A stretch of 64,000 bases of DNA from Azadirachta indica. Lineage: Eukaryota; Streptophyta; Magnoliopsida; Sapindales; Meliaceae. This document shows, piece after piece, positions 1 to 12,926 of this stretch. The stretch lies in assembly GCA_022749755.1 (NCBI GenBank), contig CM040440.1, positions 10,093,269-10,157,268 of the forward strand. Direction: 5' to 3'. Under the pieces are notes generated by a model that saw only the letters and a program-made list of their open reading frames with translations, made no database searches and was not told where the DNA came from. The translations under genes were made by a program, and so were the position numbers. How positions within the stretch are numbered: the first letter of the stretch is position 1; every line of letters starts with the position of its first letter.

Positions 1-537
1 TTATGCTAAAATAAATTAGTTACTAACTATAAATTGATTTTTTATATTAATTGTTATTTTTATTTTATCAAATTTAGTATTTCAAATCTAATTATTAAAT
101 TTATTCAATTTTTTTTAGTTGTTGATTTTTTTAGCAAATTTTCCTTAAGAAAATAAATTTAAACAATTTCAAAATTAATTAAATTAAAAAATTGCAAAAA
201 AAAATTTGAAGGATTGAATTGACAAAATTAAAAAAGTATAAACTTTTTTAAAGGATTTCATTGATTATAATATAAAATATAAAACTTTTCTAGCCATTTA
301 TAAAATAAAATAGACTCATATGCAATTAATCAAATAAAATCTAAAATTTTTTTAAGGGAAACAGGTGGAAAAAAAGCCCATGCCCCTTCCTAGTTCCATT
401 TTAAAATAGGGATAAATTCTCATCTCCATCCTTATTCCTGACCCAATATTTGTTTCAGCTTAAAAAATTGTCTTCATTCTTAACCCAAATGGTGAGAATC
501 CGCCAGAGAAAATTGTTATCCCTATTTGTAAGTGCAT
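1..537. repeat. AT-rich spacer with a diverged dispersed repeat
   Basis: No gene is visible. The first 330 bases or so resemble 14330-14680 in the same orientation: both have a run ending in ATTCAATTTTTTT, then a GTTGATT...TTTAGCAA block, then runs of AATTGATTAAAT type. The two copies are strongly diverged and no ends or target duplication can be fixed. This could be an old LTR remnant or other dispersed repeat. Confidence 0.35.
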
Positions 538-953
538 TCAATTTCATCATTCACACTTGTGGAGATTAATCTTATAAATTTTTCTTTTTATTCTATTTCG
601 AATTTGTTATAAGAAAGTGAAAGAGAGGTGGGTCTTTCATTTAGTTGAGTAAAATTGCAAGTGTTTGAAGTGAGTCAAGTATTGTAAAGATTGTAGAATA
701 CCATAAATTAATTATTAGGCCTTATGGGATCAAGACTTATTATTAATGAATACTTCAAGTTGATTTTGAAGAAGTAAATATAGGTTGGGTTGTTGCTGAA
801 CTGTTACAAATCCTTATTTATCTCTCTCTATCTTGTCCACTTCCATATTAGTACTTGTGTTGAATTTATGGTTATTTGGGTTAAAAATAGAATTTGTTGT
901 AATTAGACATTAAAAACCCAATCCCCCATTTTAGGTTGCCTATTGTTATTTCA
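538..953 (+). repeat. Partial LTR of the element C (SIRE-like) family
   Basis: The stretch aligns by eye with the 3' third of the left LTR of element C (about 32845-33304). Shared blocks include a GAAAGAG...GGGTCTTTCA segment, the GGGTTGTTGC..GAAC block, AAAACCCAATCCCCC and a terminal GGTTGCCTATTGTTATTTCA. Only five Cs stand where element C has fifty. No primer-binding site follows, so this is a broken solo LTR rather than the start of an element. The 5' two thirds of the LTR are absent or unrecognisable. Confidence 0.6.
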
Positions 954-979
954 GTTTCCATATTCAGTAGTACAATATC

Positions 980-1700
980 TATTGGATTGAGTTTCTTCCT
1001 ATTTGAAAATGACCCAAATTTTCTCTTCAATAGTAACAAAACTCAATTAGTTCAAGGATATTTTGGTCTTTTATCAAGTAGGGTTAATGTTTTAATTTCT
1101 TTTGTTACAATATATATATATGTGTGTTAAGAAGAGAAATAGCACTGTTTATCATTTTTGAGAGAGAGGGTACTATTTACAAGAGAGAGGCAGAATAATA
1201 AATTTGGGATAATTTTGATCAAGTGGTTGATCGGAGGTCGATTTGTGGTCCGATTGAGCTGAAATTTTACCAGCAGCTTCCTAACTCAAAGGAATAAATT
1301 CTGAATGTTGGAGATCAGATTTGGAGCTCCCTTTCTCCAGATTTTGTGGTGGGAAGTTAGGCTACCATTTTAGTGATGTTTTTCTTGAACTCTCTCTAAT
1401 TTCTTTGTAGAATTTGATTGTTTGCCAAGATTGTATGATCTTGAGAATATTGTGAATGTGCACCTCTAGTTCTAATTACAGAGAAATTGTGTATTTCCAT
1501 TATTTGATTATAGTGGAGTTTTTTGGGTAGACTACGGTCTCGTGGTTTTTATTCCTCACATTGGGGAGATTTTTCACGTTAAAATTAATTGTTTATGGTT
1601 ATTTTGTTGATGATGTGGTTGCTCTTATTAGGTTCATGTAAGAGGGAATAAGGTAATTATTGTGTTTCCGTAAATTGGTTTGTATTAGTTTATCCCAACA
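980..1700 (+). repeat. Element D 5' LTR
   Basis: 721-bp direct repeat of 5753-6522. It begins TATTGGATTGAG and ends TTTATCCCAACA. It carries the TATATATATATGTGTG block and GAGAGAGAGGG motif also found in the other LTR. It lacks about 49 bp present in the right LTR near 6400-6450. Confidence 0.92.
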
Positions 1701-1703
1701 AAG

Positions 1704-1715
1704 TGGTATCAGAAC
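1704..1715 (+). other. Element D primer-binding site (tRNA-Met type)
   Basis: TGGTATCAGAAC lies three bases after the 5' LTR. It matches the usual plant copia primer-binding site TGGTATCAGAGC, complementary to the initiator tRNA-Met 3' end, with one change. Confidence 0.85.
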
Positions 1716-1747
1716 TTTGATTATATTTGTTTTGTGCCTTGTGTTGA

Positions 1748-2487
1748 ATGATGGAAGTTAATACAAGTAAAATAGTTAATTTGAATGGTGCAAATTATCA
1801 TTTATGGAAGGGAAAGATGGAAGATCTTTTATATGTGAAAGATTATTATTTACCCGTGTTTGAGAAATAGAAACCCGATAATAAAACAGATGTATAATGG
1901 AAGTTGCGTCATCGTCAGGTGTGTGATTATATCAGACAATAGGTAGATGACAATGTTTTGAATCATATCAGTGGACATACAGATGCAAGTTCTTTGTGGA
2001 ATAAGCTTGAAGAGTTATATGCCAGAAAAATCATGAACAACAAATTATTTTTGATAAAACAGATGATGAACTTGAAATATCGGGATGGAAAATCCATGAC
2101 AGATCACTTGAATGCATTTTAGAGAATTATTAATCAGTTGGATGGAATGAACATCAAATTTGAAGATGAAGTACAAGGGTTAAAGCTTTTGGGCACATTA
2201 CCGGACTCATGGGAGACATTTAGAATGTCATTATCTAGCTCAACTCCTAATGGTATTATCACCATGGAATTGGCTAAAAATAGTATTCTGAATGAAGAGG
2301 ATAGAAGAAAGTCACAGAGTTCTTCACAGTCAGATATCTTAGTCACAAAAAAGAGGGGAAGGAGTAAGAGTAGAGGTCCAAAGAATAGAGATGAAAGTAA
2401 AAGTAAGACTAACAAGTTTACCAATGTTGAATGCTATTATTATAGTTTGAAGGGACATATAAAGAAGTATTATCGACAGCTCAAGTG
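1748..2487 (+). pseudogene. Element D gag remnant
   Basis: A Tnt1-type Gag reads from ATG 1748 through [25 protein letters not shown] and the conserved block around MTDHLNAF to a basic, nucleocapsid-like tail. At least five in-frame stops interrupt it. Several fit CAG or TGG changed to TAG. The zinc knuckle near 2430-2475 should be C-X2-C-X4-H-X4-C. Here the second and last cysteines are tyrosines, with only the first C and the H left, so the knuckle would not bind zinc. The longest open piece is 2138-2487. Confidence 0.9.
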
Positions 2488-5400
2488 AGACAACAAGAAG
2501 GATAAAGGAAAGGAAAAGAAAAATGATGACAACATTGATAATGACAGAGTTGCTACTGTTACAGATGCCTTTCTTATTATGTATGATGATGATGTTGTCA
2601 ACCTTGTGTGTCATGAGACCAGTTGGATAATTGATAGTGGTGCCTCCATTCATGCTACATCGCGAAGGGAATTCTTTACATCTTATACATCCGGTGATTT
2701 TGGAGATGTTAAGAATTGGAAATAATGGCTTAGCTAAAGTCATAGGCATGGGAGATGTGTGCTTGGAGACCAATAACGACATGATGTTACTTCTGAAAAA
2801 CGTCAAACATATTTCTGATATTTGTTTGAACTTAATTTTTGTAAGTAAACTTGATGATAAGGGTTTCTCCAACAACTTTAGCTGTAGTAAATGAAAGCTT
2901 AGCAAAAGTTCCATGGTTGTGGCCTAAGGAAAGAAATGTTCTTCATTGTATTTTATGCAAGCAAAGATTGCAAAGAACAGTATTAATACAGTGACAAATG
3001 AAAATACAATTGAGTTATGGTATAGAAGACTTGATCACATGAGTGAGAAGTGTTTGAATGTTTTGGCCAAGAAGAATATGCTTTTTAGGTTGAAAAATGA
3101 ATCTTTGAAGAAGTGTGTTCATTGCTTGGCAGGAAAGCAAACTAGGACTACCTTCAAGACATCTCCACCTTCAAAAAAATCAGGTATACTCAAACTAGTA
3201 CACTTTGATGTTTGTGGCCCTATGAAAACAAAAACACTTGGTGGTGCTCTTTATTTTGTGACTTTTATAAATGATCACTCAAGGAAGTTGTGGGTTTATA
3301 CATTAAAGACAAAGGATCAAGTACTAGATGTGTTCAAACAATTTCAGATCTCAGTTGAGAGACAGACTGGGAAGAAGTTGAAGTGCATCAGAACTAATAA
3401 TGGAGGTGAGTATTCTGGACCATTTAATGAATATTGCAGAAGGTTAGGAATTCGTCATCAGAAGACACCTCCTAAGACTCCTCAGTTAGATGGGCTAGCT
3501 GAAATGATGAATTAAGCACTAATTGAAAGAGTGAGATGTTTGCTTTCACAAGCACAATTGCCAATATCTTTTTAGGGGGAGACTTTGAATACAGTTGTAC
3601 ATGTATTAAATCTCACACTATGTGTTCCTTTAGACTTTGATGTTCCAGATAAAGTTTGGTTAAGAAACGATGTTGCTTATGATCATTTGCGTGTCTTTGA
3701 ATGTAAAGCATTTGTGTATATTCTCAAAGATGAAAGGTTTAACTTGATGGTAAGATAAGACAATATGTATTTCTCGGTTATAATCAAGATGAGTTTGCCT
3801 ACAGGTTTTATAATCCAGTGCAAAAGAAACTTGTAAGAAGTCGGAATGCTGTGTTTATGGAAGACTAAACTATACAGGATATTGAGAAGTCAAAAAAAAA
3901 CAATGCCTCAATATAGTGATGTGTTGATAGACTTGGATCCAGTTCTTCCTATAGATGTTCCAGCACAGCTTACAGATGAAGTCATGGATGACCAGCATAG
4001 TACAGGTGATATTGATACTCATACATAAGTTGAGGTTAATGATGATGTTCAGGATCAGTCATCTACTTCAGAGGCTTCACTAGATGCTCCACTTAGAAGA
4101 TCTACTAGAAACTGACAGCCCTCCACACGGTATCATACGAGTGAGTATGTGTTACTAACTGATGGGGGAGAACCTGAAGGTTATGCAAAAGTAGTGGAAA
4201 GTGAACACAAGAAGAAGTGGATTGATGCCATGCAAGACGAGATGAAGTCACTGTATGAAAATCACACATTTGAGTTGGTAAAGTTACCTAAGGGTAAAAG
4301 AGCTTTGAAGAACAAATAGGTGTACAGAGTGAAACAGGAAGAACATATCTCGCAACCACGATACAAACCCAGATTGGTTGTCAAGGGATTTAGCCAAAGG
4401 AAAGGTGTTGACTTTGATGAAATCTTCTCTCAAGTTGTCAAGATGTCATCCATTCGTGTGGTATTGGGCATAACGGCTAGTCTTAACTTGGAGGTTGAGC
4501 AGATGGATGTAAAGACTGCTTTTTTACATAGGGACTTAGATAAAGAAATTTATATGGAGCAGCCAGAAAGTTTCAGAATAAAAGGAAAAGAAGACTATAT
4601 ATGCAAGCTAAAGAAAAGCCTCTATGGCTTGAAATAGGCACCAAAACAGTAGTATAAGAAGTTTGAATCAGTTATAGGGGAGTAAGGCTACAGAAAAACT
4701 TTTTCTGACTATTGTGTTTTTGTGCAAAAATTCTTTGATGGTGATTTTATTATACTGTTGCTTTATGTTGATGACATGTTAATTGTTAACAAGAATGCTT
4801 CTAAAATTGACAGGTTAAAGAAACAGTTGAGCAAATCTTTTGCTATGAAGGATTTAGGGCTAGCAAAACAAATCCTTGGCATCCAAATTTATCGAGATAG
4901 AGCAGCCAAGAAGTTATGTATATCACAAGAGCATTACATTAAAAAGGTACTTGAATGGTTTAATATGAGCAACGCTAAAGTAGTTAGTACTTTTCTTGCT
5001 ACACACTTTAAATTAAGTACCAAGCAATTCCTTACAATAGATAAAGAAAAAGAAGACATGAAAAGAGTTCTTTATGCTTCAGCAGTTGGAAGCTTGATGT
5101 ATGCGATGGTATGCACAAAACCAGATATAGCTCACGCAGTCGGTGTTGTTAGTAGATTTTTATCCAATCTAGAAAGAAAGCATTGGAATACAGTGAAGTT
5201 GATTATGAGATATCTTTGATGTACTTTTGATTTCAAACTCACATTTGGAATTGGAGAACCTGTGTTAGTTGGTTATACGGATTCAGATATGGCTGGAGAT
5301 GTTGATACTCGAAAGTCTGTTACGGGTTACTTGATGACACTTTCAGGTGGAGCTGGATCATGACAATCAAGGCTATAAAAATGTGTTGCACTTTCCACTG

Positions 5401-5735
5401 CAGAGGGAAAATTCATTGCAGCGACTGAAGCATGCAAAGAATTGTTGTGGATGAAGAGGTTCTTACAAGAACTTGATTTCAAGTAACAACGATATGTGGT
5501 ATTTTGTGATAATCAGAGTACAATTCACTTAAATAAGAATTCCTCTTTTCATGCAAAATCAAAACATATTGATGTGAGATATCATTGGTCGAAAGATGCA
5601 TTTAATAATAATATGTTTGAGCTTGAAAAGATTCACACAGATTACAATGCCTTTGATATGTTAACCAAGACTCTTCTGAGGGAAAAGCTTAAAGTTTGTT
5701 GTTCGATTGTTGGGTTGGCAAGTCCTTCTACATAG
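2488..5735 (+). pseudogene. Element D pol remnant (protease, integrase, RT, RNase H)
   Basis: Order and motifs are those of copia Pol. The protease DSGAS..A motif is near 2634. The pre-integrase histidine/cysteine region and the integrase core lie in 2946-3515, with the first Asp in HFDVCGP. The second catalytic Asp of the RTDNGGEY motif is Asn (RTNNGGEY, codon 3396-3398). Reverse transcriptase runs over about 4190-4950, with QMDVKTAFLH and an intact LLYVDDM motif in 4722-5219. RNase H is present (5496-5735, VFCDNQSTIHL then KHIDVRYH). Stops occur throughout, for example LK* at 4635 in the YGLKQ motif. Confidence 0.92.
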
Positions 5736-5737
5736 TC

Positions 5738-5752
5738 GGAAAAAGGAAGATT
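5738..5752 (+). other. Element D polypurine tract
   Basis: GGAAAAAGGAAGA runs directly up to the 3' LTR. This is where plus-strand DNA synthesis would be primed. Confidence 0.8.
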
Positions 5753-6522
5753 TATTGGATTGAGTTTCCTTTTATTTAGAGATGACCCAAATTTTTTCTT
5801 TAATAATAACTAAACCTAATTATCTCAAAGACATTTTGGTCTTTTCTCAAATAGGGTTAATGTTTTAATTTCTTTTATTACAATATATATATGTGTGTTA
5901 AGAAGAGAAACGGCACTGTTCATCATTTTTTAGAGAGAGGGTACTATTTATGAGAGAGAGGCAGAATAGTAAACTCCGGACAGTTTTGATCAAGTGGCTG
6001 ATCAGAGGTCGATTTGTGGTCCGATTGAGCTGAAATTTTACCAGTAGCTTCCTAACTCAAAGGATTAAATTCTAACGGTGGAGATCATATTTGGAGTTCC
6101 CTTTCTCCAGATTTTGTGATTGGAAGTTAGGCTACCATTTTGGTGATATTTTTCTTGAACTCTCTCTAATTTCTTTATAGAATTTCATTGTTTGCCAAGA
6201 TTGTGTGATTTTGAAAATGTTGTGAATGTGTACCTCTAGTTCTAATTAGAGAGAAATTGTGTATTCCCATTATTTGATTATAGTGGAGTTTTTTTGGGTG
6301 AACTACGGTCTCGTGATTTTTACTCCTCACATTGGGGAGGTTTTCCATGCTAAAATTGATTGTGTTATAGTTGTTTTATGAATAATGTGGTTACTGTTCA
6401 AGAATTGATTTTATATCCATAGATTGTTGCTCTATTTGTTTATTTCTTATTAAGTTCACGGAAGAGGGGATAAGGTAATTATTGTGCTTCCGCAAATTGG
6501 TTTGTATTAATTTATCCCAACA
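5753..6522 (+). repeat. Element D 3' LTR
   Basis: 770-bp copy of the LTR at 980-1700, with the same ends and many substitutions. It has about 49 bp more than the left copy (near 6400-6450), which looks like a deletion in the left copy rather than an insertion here. Confidence 0.92.
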
Positions 6523-6527
6523 ATATC

Positions 6528-9500
6528 CCTCTATTTCAAACTTGTACAGTGTTTTAAAACTCTCGTCTCATTCAATTTAGGCAAGTTGTTGCTTCTTTCG
6601 CATTGATCTTGAGTTCTTTCATATCTTTGACATATATGTGTATACATATTCATCATGTGGTATCCCCTGTTCTTAAATATAGCCATAAAGATAGTAAAAC
6701 TAAATTGAAATTGAGTTTGCATTACTTACCTTATATGAATTTGACTTACATTTAAAATACATCTATTTGTCATTTACAAATTCATGGCTTTTATTTCTCA
6801 AATAGTTAGTGTTCTTGACCATTTGCTTCTCAGTGGAAGACAGTTTCATCGACAAAGTCTCTTTTCATATAAAAATATTTAACATGTATCTATCCTTGCA
6901 TTAAAAAAGTTAATAATATACTAATCATATAACCAAAATATGACTATTTATCAATGAAAATAACCTCCAAATTTCATATAAATATTTGTTGATCGACTGT
7001 GGGTTCAAGCGTAAGTTCGAATAAAAACACATCACAATGCAAGTTCGAATATGATTATACATATATAACTTATAAAAAGACTATACATATATGTGAAAAG
7101 GGATTTCTTCTACCCTTATACATTGTTGATACCTGAAAATTGATCTTGGGTTTGAGCCTATGCTTGAGCCAAAATTACGTCATTTAATCTAGATAATATA
7201 TAAAAAGGTACAAGTAAACTCATATAATTTTTTAGGATTCAAATTATGGGTTATGGTGCAGAAGATAAGAGTAGACCCAAGTTTAGCCTAAATGAATATA
7301 ATGACTTTGGTCTGGCTACGTGGGAGGAATATTATTTCACGTTGACGACATCTTTGAAACATTATTATAGAGTGGGATATTATCTTAATTAAGACCACGA
7401 TCTTGAGGCTGTGTCCCTTTTTTTTAGCGTCCAAATTAGCAAACACCTAATAATCCATTATTTATGCCACTTCTTTGCTCTAGAAAATGATTCAAGACAT
7501 TAACCTAGTGTCATCATGTTTATCCTATATTTAAAGGCATCAACCTGATCACTTTTATCATCAAAAACACATTTCCAGCAACCTTGGGATCGTAAGCAAT
7601 GATATCGAATACTGTCACAAACAAGTCTATTCAATATTGATTTGATCTTGTAATAGTTACAATCTATCCTTAAAATTATTGTGTTCCTTTATATTGATAT
7701 TAGAACTATCTCGCTTTTACAAATACCATGAACTTTGGATTTCGTCCTATATTGAGTGTTGTAAGAATAACAATAGCGACAGTAGATCCTTCCAACCTAG
7801 GCCGAGCTAGTTTCATAAGATTGCAATACCACAACTCTCATATTACTAGATGAGATTCAATGGATGTAATATGTTTTACTTTCTATAACTTAGAAGGGTT
7901 GCGAAAGCTCAAATCAAATCTCGAGACCCAGTGACATTGAAGCCCACTGAGACCACTTAAAGCCTTTTTAAGTGTTTAACCAATCACACATTGATTGAAT
8001 AAATTTCCCCCACATCAAACACTTAACTCTAATTTTTTCAAACAATTTTGAGCCATCATGGCCACCAAACACACAACACAAATAAACACTCACAATTTTT
8101 ATATTATGGCTTTTTTCTTGTCATGATTTCAAGCTTTGCTCACTTCCAAAAGGTCATACACTATCCCTACATAAACTAAAATTAATGCATTCCTTCTCAG
8201 GAACCAATAAAGCCTAGAAAACCTCAATTTGCATTAAAAAATAGCCAAGTGCATAGCAAGTGGTTTAAATGTATCGCATAAGGTCAAGTAACGTCTTACG
8301 TAGTTCTAAATATTCTGAGTGTATCCTTCGGCTTACCACCTTAATCTTGTATTTTCTTGTATTGTTACTAGAATTAATACCTCCTACACATGGTCGATAC
8401 AATATTTAGGTATTACGTCATATTCATTATAATCAAACAGTTAAAAGCAATTTGGTCTAATCTAAAAAATTATTCAAGATTGTAACAGTACAACTCTTAG
8501 ATATTAAGTGATCTTTAAAGACGTGGTGGGTTTAACTTCTTTATAACTTAAATTTGGATGATAAAGAGTTTGATATGATATTCCAATGCCTAATTGTAAT
8601 AAATCCAATAGGCATGTCCCAAAGTAAACTATGTGTAATTATTCATTCAGCTCATTTTTTAGGTGTATGAAGCAAATTTGCCTCGCATAATATTACAACT
8701 AGTAAATAAAATAAAAAATGTATACTAATACTAAATCTCTTACTTATGGAAGTAAATAGTTGATAAGTATAAATACTGTAAGTTATTCCAAGAAACAAAT
8801 TTTATAACAATTTGTACTCAACAGCCAAATAACATATTATCTACTTTAGACACATAACCTATCAGGGATTCTCTCTTGAACTTTATAACTAAAAATATAT
8901 CTACATTCTTATAACATAATTAATCTAGATACGTCGTCTCTGATGATAGGGGACGTGACAATCTTCCCCATTTTACATTGACCTTGTGTCAAATTTAATA
9001 TCTAATGAAACATAATACTTGAGTCTAAATAAGTTATTTGAATTATTAGAAGTATAATTAAGCTATTTTATATTCTAATTGCATACAGATTTACTAAGAA
9101 AAATAAGAATAGAGAATCTGATTAGTCACATCGCACATTAGCAAATGTGAGCTTGAATTAAGTTATTTGCTTTGCATTATTCTAACTCAATAGACGTGTT
9201 TTATGTTACAAAACTTGAAAACAAACTCATGATAAAATGTATGTTTAAAATGAACAATATTTTTTTGATTTTATTGGGCTTTAATTTTTACATTCGGTAT
9301 TTACAATAGTTGTGACCTAATATTTTGTTTCATCTATATTACATAAATTTGAGCACGTACTTCGTAAATTTGAATGCTTTAGTACCACACTATAAAATTT
9401 TAAATTAACAGTTTTCTTTTATCCTGTATTAAAATAAAGTTTTATCTTTTTTTTTTTTAAATGTTAGATTAAAAATGTGAAGTGTAGATAGATGAGAAGT

Positions 9501-10608
9501 GTCTGTATTATTCTTAATCGCTATGTATTATATGTTGACTATATTTCCATTAATTAGGCCAGAGGATCTCATTGCAACAATATTGTTAAATAAAAAGGAT
9601 TTTTGTACCTATTTTTTTAATCTTTGGTTTATTTGTCAAAGTGAGAAACAATCAGACTTTAGAAATTGAAGTCCCTCCAGTAAAACGACAGCATCGTCGA
9701 TAGTCAACTCAAGTCAAAAATGGAGTTCTTATAAAGTATCAAACAATCTGCACTTAAAAATTAGTCGTTTCCAAAAGTCAAAAAAAGCCCCTCTTTTTCA
9801 AATAATATTTTGTACAAAACAAGATAAATAAATATCTATTTTATCAAAGATTTTATGTACATAATAGCATCAACGAAATAATAAATTAAGACAAAATTAA
9901 GATCAAACATGATCAACTTTCATGTTCCCGCAGCCTAAAGTATTATAAAGACTCAAAAAGGAATGGGGGGGCAAGTTTGTACACATATCTAGAGAAAAGA
10001 TAAAATTTAACAATAAAGATTCAATCATCAAAATTGTACATCATTTTTAAAATGATAAATTAGAAAGAATAAAATATTCTATACACTTGTTAGCAGGAAA
10101 GTACGCCCCTTAAAATTTGATGAAGGGGATATTTTATTTAATTCAAAATATCTTAGAAATAGTGAAACAAACACATTAAAAATCTACTTTTAAGTCCAGA
10201 GTTTTAGTGATATTTGAAAATCTACTTTTAATTTGAAGGAAATTTACCTCTAATATTTGAGGAAAAAAAATTAACTCTCACTGTCTATTAATGCGAAGAA
10301 TTGAACCCTTATCTTTTTGAAGGATATAATTGACAGTCAGGCTAACTCTTATTTGCTAAAAATTTTTATTAATTATAGTTTATTTATTTTTCCATCATTG
10401 TAAAAAAGTTAAATATTTCTAGTTACTGTTACTTTTGTAAGGTGTACGTATCCTTTTTCATGTTAGGTGTTAGAAAAAGACAAAAACGAAAAGCAGTAAA
10501 AAGAAAAAGATATTCATGGATTCTGCTGCAATATTACATATATTATTTTATATGGGAATCCAGCAAGCCAGTGGTGAACTTTTAACCCAACATCAACTAT
10601 AAGTGAGC
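6528..10608. other. AT-rich intergenic region, degenerate repeats only
   Basis: No reading frame here has recognisable domain content. Several patches read like old retroelement debris, for example around 7000-7200 and the GGGACGTGACAATCTTCCCC block near 8949, which is typical wording of plant LTRs. No LTR pair, primer site or target duplication could be established. The last 100 bases form the proximal promoter of the first CYP88 gene. Confidence 0.4.
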
Positions 10609-10616
10609 TATAAATA
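10609..10616 (+). promoter_or_regulatory. TATA box of CYP88 gene 1
   Basis: TATAAATA stands 38 bp before the start codon at 10654. With the usual 25-35 bp spacing to the start site, the 5' leader would be only about 5-15 nt. Confidence 0.6.
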
Positions 10617-10653
10617 GAAACAAGATAGCCTGCAGACCGAAGAAAGACCAAAA

Positions 10654-12860
10654 ATGGGTTTAGATTTGTTGTGGTTGATTCTTGCAATTGTGGTAGGCAC
10701 TTATGTTGTTCTGTTTGGGTTTCTGAGGAGAGCAAATGAGTGGTACTATTCCATAAAATTGGGTGACAAGAGCCGTTATCTTCCTCCAGGAGACATGGGA
10801 TGGCCTATAATTGGTAACATGATACCCTATTTCAAAGGCTTCAGATCTGGTGAACCTGAAAGTTTCATCTTCGACTTATTTGAAAAGTAAACTTCTTCTT
10901 TTCAATTCTGTTCTTCATTTTGTTTTACCAGTTTTGAGTTCTGATAATGGCTTGATTGAGTTTGATATCTTTGTGTTCGTGTTTTTACAGGTATGGTCGA
11001 AAAGGGATATACAGAAATCACATATTCGGAAGCCCCAGTATAATAGTTTTGGCTCCTGAAGCTTGCAGGCAGGTATTTCTGGACGATGATAACTTTAAAA
11101 TGGGTTATCCTGAATCTACCAATAAGTTAACATTCAGAGGATCGTTCAATACTGCTTCTAAAGAAGGGCAGAGGCGTATAAGGAAGCTAGCAACAAGTCC
11201 GATAAGAGGACACAAGGCAATCGCCATTTACATTGACAACATTGAAGACATTGTGGTTAAATCTCTGAAAGAATGGGCAAGTAAGGATAAACCAATCGAG
11301 TTCTTATCCGAAATGAGGAAAGCAACTTTCAAGGTCATTTCCAACATCTTCCTGGGATCAAGCAGTGATTCTGTCATCGGTTCAGTGGAGCAATACTACG
11401 TTGATTATGCCAACGGGTTGATCTCTCCTCTGGCCATTAATTTGCCTGGTTTCGCTTTCCATAAAGCAATGAAGGTAACATTCAAAACTACAGAGCAAAA
11501 CAGGATTGCAAATGAGTTTGATTAACGGTTTTTGTTTTGTTTGTTCTTTGTTAGGCAAGAGATATGTTGGGAGAGATCTTGGAACCAATCCTGAGGGAAA
11601 GAAGATCAATGAAGGAAAAGGATCAGCTGAAGGGAAAGAGGGGATTGGTTGATTTATTGATGGAGGTTGAAGATGAGAATGGTGAAAAGCTGGAGGATGT
11701 CGATATTGTAGATATGCTCATCGCATTTTTGTCAGCTGGTCATGAAAGCTCAGCGCATATTGCAACATGGGCAATAATCCACCTCCATAGACATCCTGAA
11801 ATGCTTCAAAAAGCAATAGTACGTAGGCTAGATTAAGTCATTGAAACAAACACTACTAGTAGACTATTTTAATCATCAAAACTAATTGATGTTCATTTGG
11901 CAGAAAGAGCAAGAGGAGATTGTAAAGAAAAGACCAGCTTCACAGCAAGGATTCAGTGTTGAGGATTTTAAACGAATGGAATATATTGCCAAGGTACAAA
12001 GGCAGATACTATATGCTAGTGAAAATTTCTTTGTTGAATATGTTTCTTCACTCGTATTGTTTCTAACAAATTGCCTTTTTTTTATTTAGGTAATAGATGA
12101 AACATTACGCATAACCAATCTTTCATCATCAAGCTTTCGAGAGGCAGAAGCAGATGTCAACTTACAAGGTTATATAATACCAAAAGGATGGAAAGTTTTG
12201 CTTTACAATAGAGGTGTTCATCGAAATCCTGAAAATTATCCAAACCCAAAGGAATTCGATCCTTCAAGATGGGATGTAAGTCAACATATGCTACATAATT
12301 TTCTATTTCCTTCTCTTTTTATAATTATTAGGGTAACAGCTAGGGTTACAATCCAAGAATTGTATATAGAGTCGTAGCGTTTGAATTTTTGGATTACTGA
12401 AATATACAATTTCACGATAAATTTAAAGTAGAAATGGCCCATAAATATAAATATTTAACATAACTCTTAATTGTTAAATCGATATCTTTTATTTATATAT
12501 ATGTAAAAAGTAGAGAGCTGATTAGTTAATTATGTGTTGGACTTGTAACCAGAATTATGCGAACAGACCAGGATATTTCATTCCCTTTGGAGGAGGACCA
12601 AGGATTTGCCCTGGAGCTGATCTAGCCAAACTTGAAATGTCCATTTTCATTCATTATTTTCTTCTTAACTATAGGTGAGAATACTTCTGTACTTCTTCAT
12701 GATTATGTTTTTCGTCTGGGGTTTTACTTACAATTTTTTTAAAAATTTTTGCCTCTTAATTTGCAGACTCGAACCACTGAATCCTGAGTGTCCAACTGAG
12801 TACTTACCTGTACCAAGGCCTTCAGATCAATGTCTTGCAAGAATTATTAAGCTCAAATGA
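10654..12860 (+). CDS. Cytochrome P450, CYP88 family, copy 1
   Basis: Seven exons (10654-10886, 10991-11474, 11555-11818, 11904-11993, 12090-12275, 12553-12674, 12767-12860) with GT-AG introns give 490 residues, a normal P450 length. An N-terminal membrane anchor (about residues 3-24) is followed by the proline-rich [14 protein letters not shown] hinge. The I-helix oxygen-activation motif is AGHESS (300-305). ExxR is E361-R364, then FDPSRW. The heme loop [10 protein letters not shown] holds Cys438. The hinge, GHKA.A.YI and the C-terminal PSDQCLARI block mark the CYP88 family. CYP88A enzymes are ent-kaurenoic acid oxidases of gibberellin synthesis on the ER. CYP88D and some CYP88A members oxidise triterpenoids such as beta-amyrin. 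Which substrate applies cannot be told here. All phases close and no stop interrupts the model. Confidence 0.93.
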
Positions 12861-12920
12861 TCATCTGCAATTTCGGAAAAAGTTTTTAATTAATCTCCAA
12901 TGAAAGTATGCTTAGTGTCA

Positions 12921-12926
12921 AATAAA
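12921..12926 (+). terminator. Probable poly(A) signal of CYP88 gene 1
   Basis: AATAAA lies about 60 bp after the stop codon, within an A-rich stretch. In such AT-rich DNA the motif is weak evidence by itself. Confidence 0.35.

Larger units (their letters stand above)
980..6522 (+). mobile_element. Element D: complete, decayed Tnt1-like Ty1/copia retrotransposon
   Basis: Two LTRs (980-1700 and 5753-6522) flank a primer-binding site, gag, protease, integrase, reverse transcriptase and RNase H remnants in copia order, and a polypurine tract. The five bases before the left LTR (ATATC, 975-979) recur directly after the right LTR (6523-6527), which is a perfect target-site duplication. The LTRs run from TATTGG (TG changed to TA) to CCCAACA. 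The coding region has many in-frame stops and mutated catalytic residues, so the element cannot move on its own. The two LTRs differ at many positions, so the insertion is old. Confidence 0.95.

Noticed and set aside
936..1130. 64-residue + strand frame
   Set aside because: It crosses the boundary between flanking DNA, target site and LTR of element D, so it is a chance frame.
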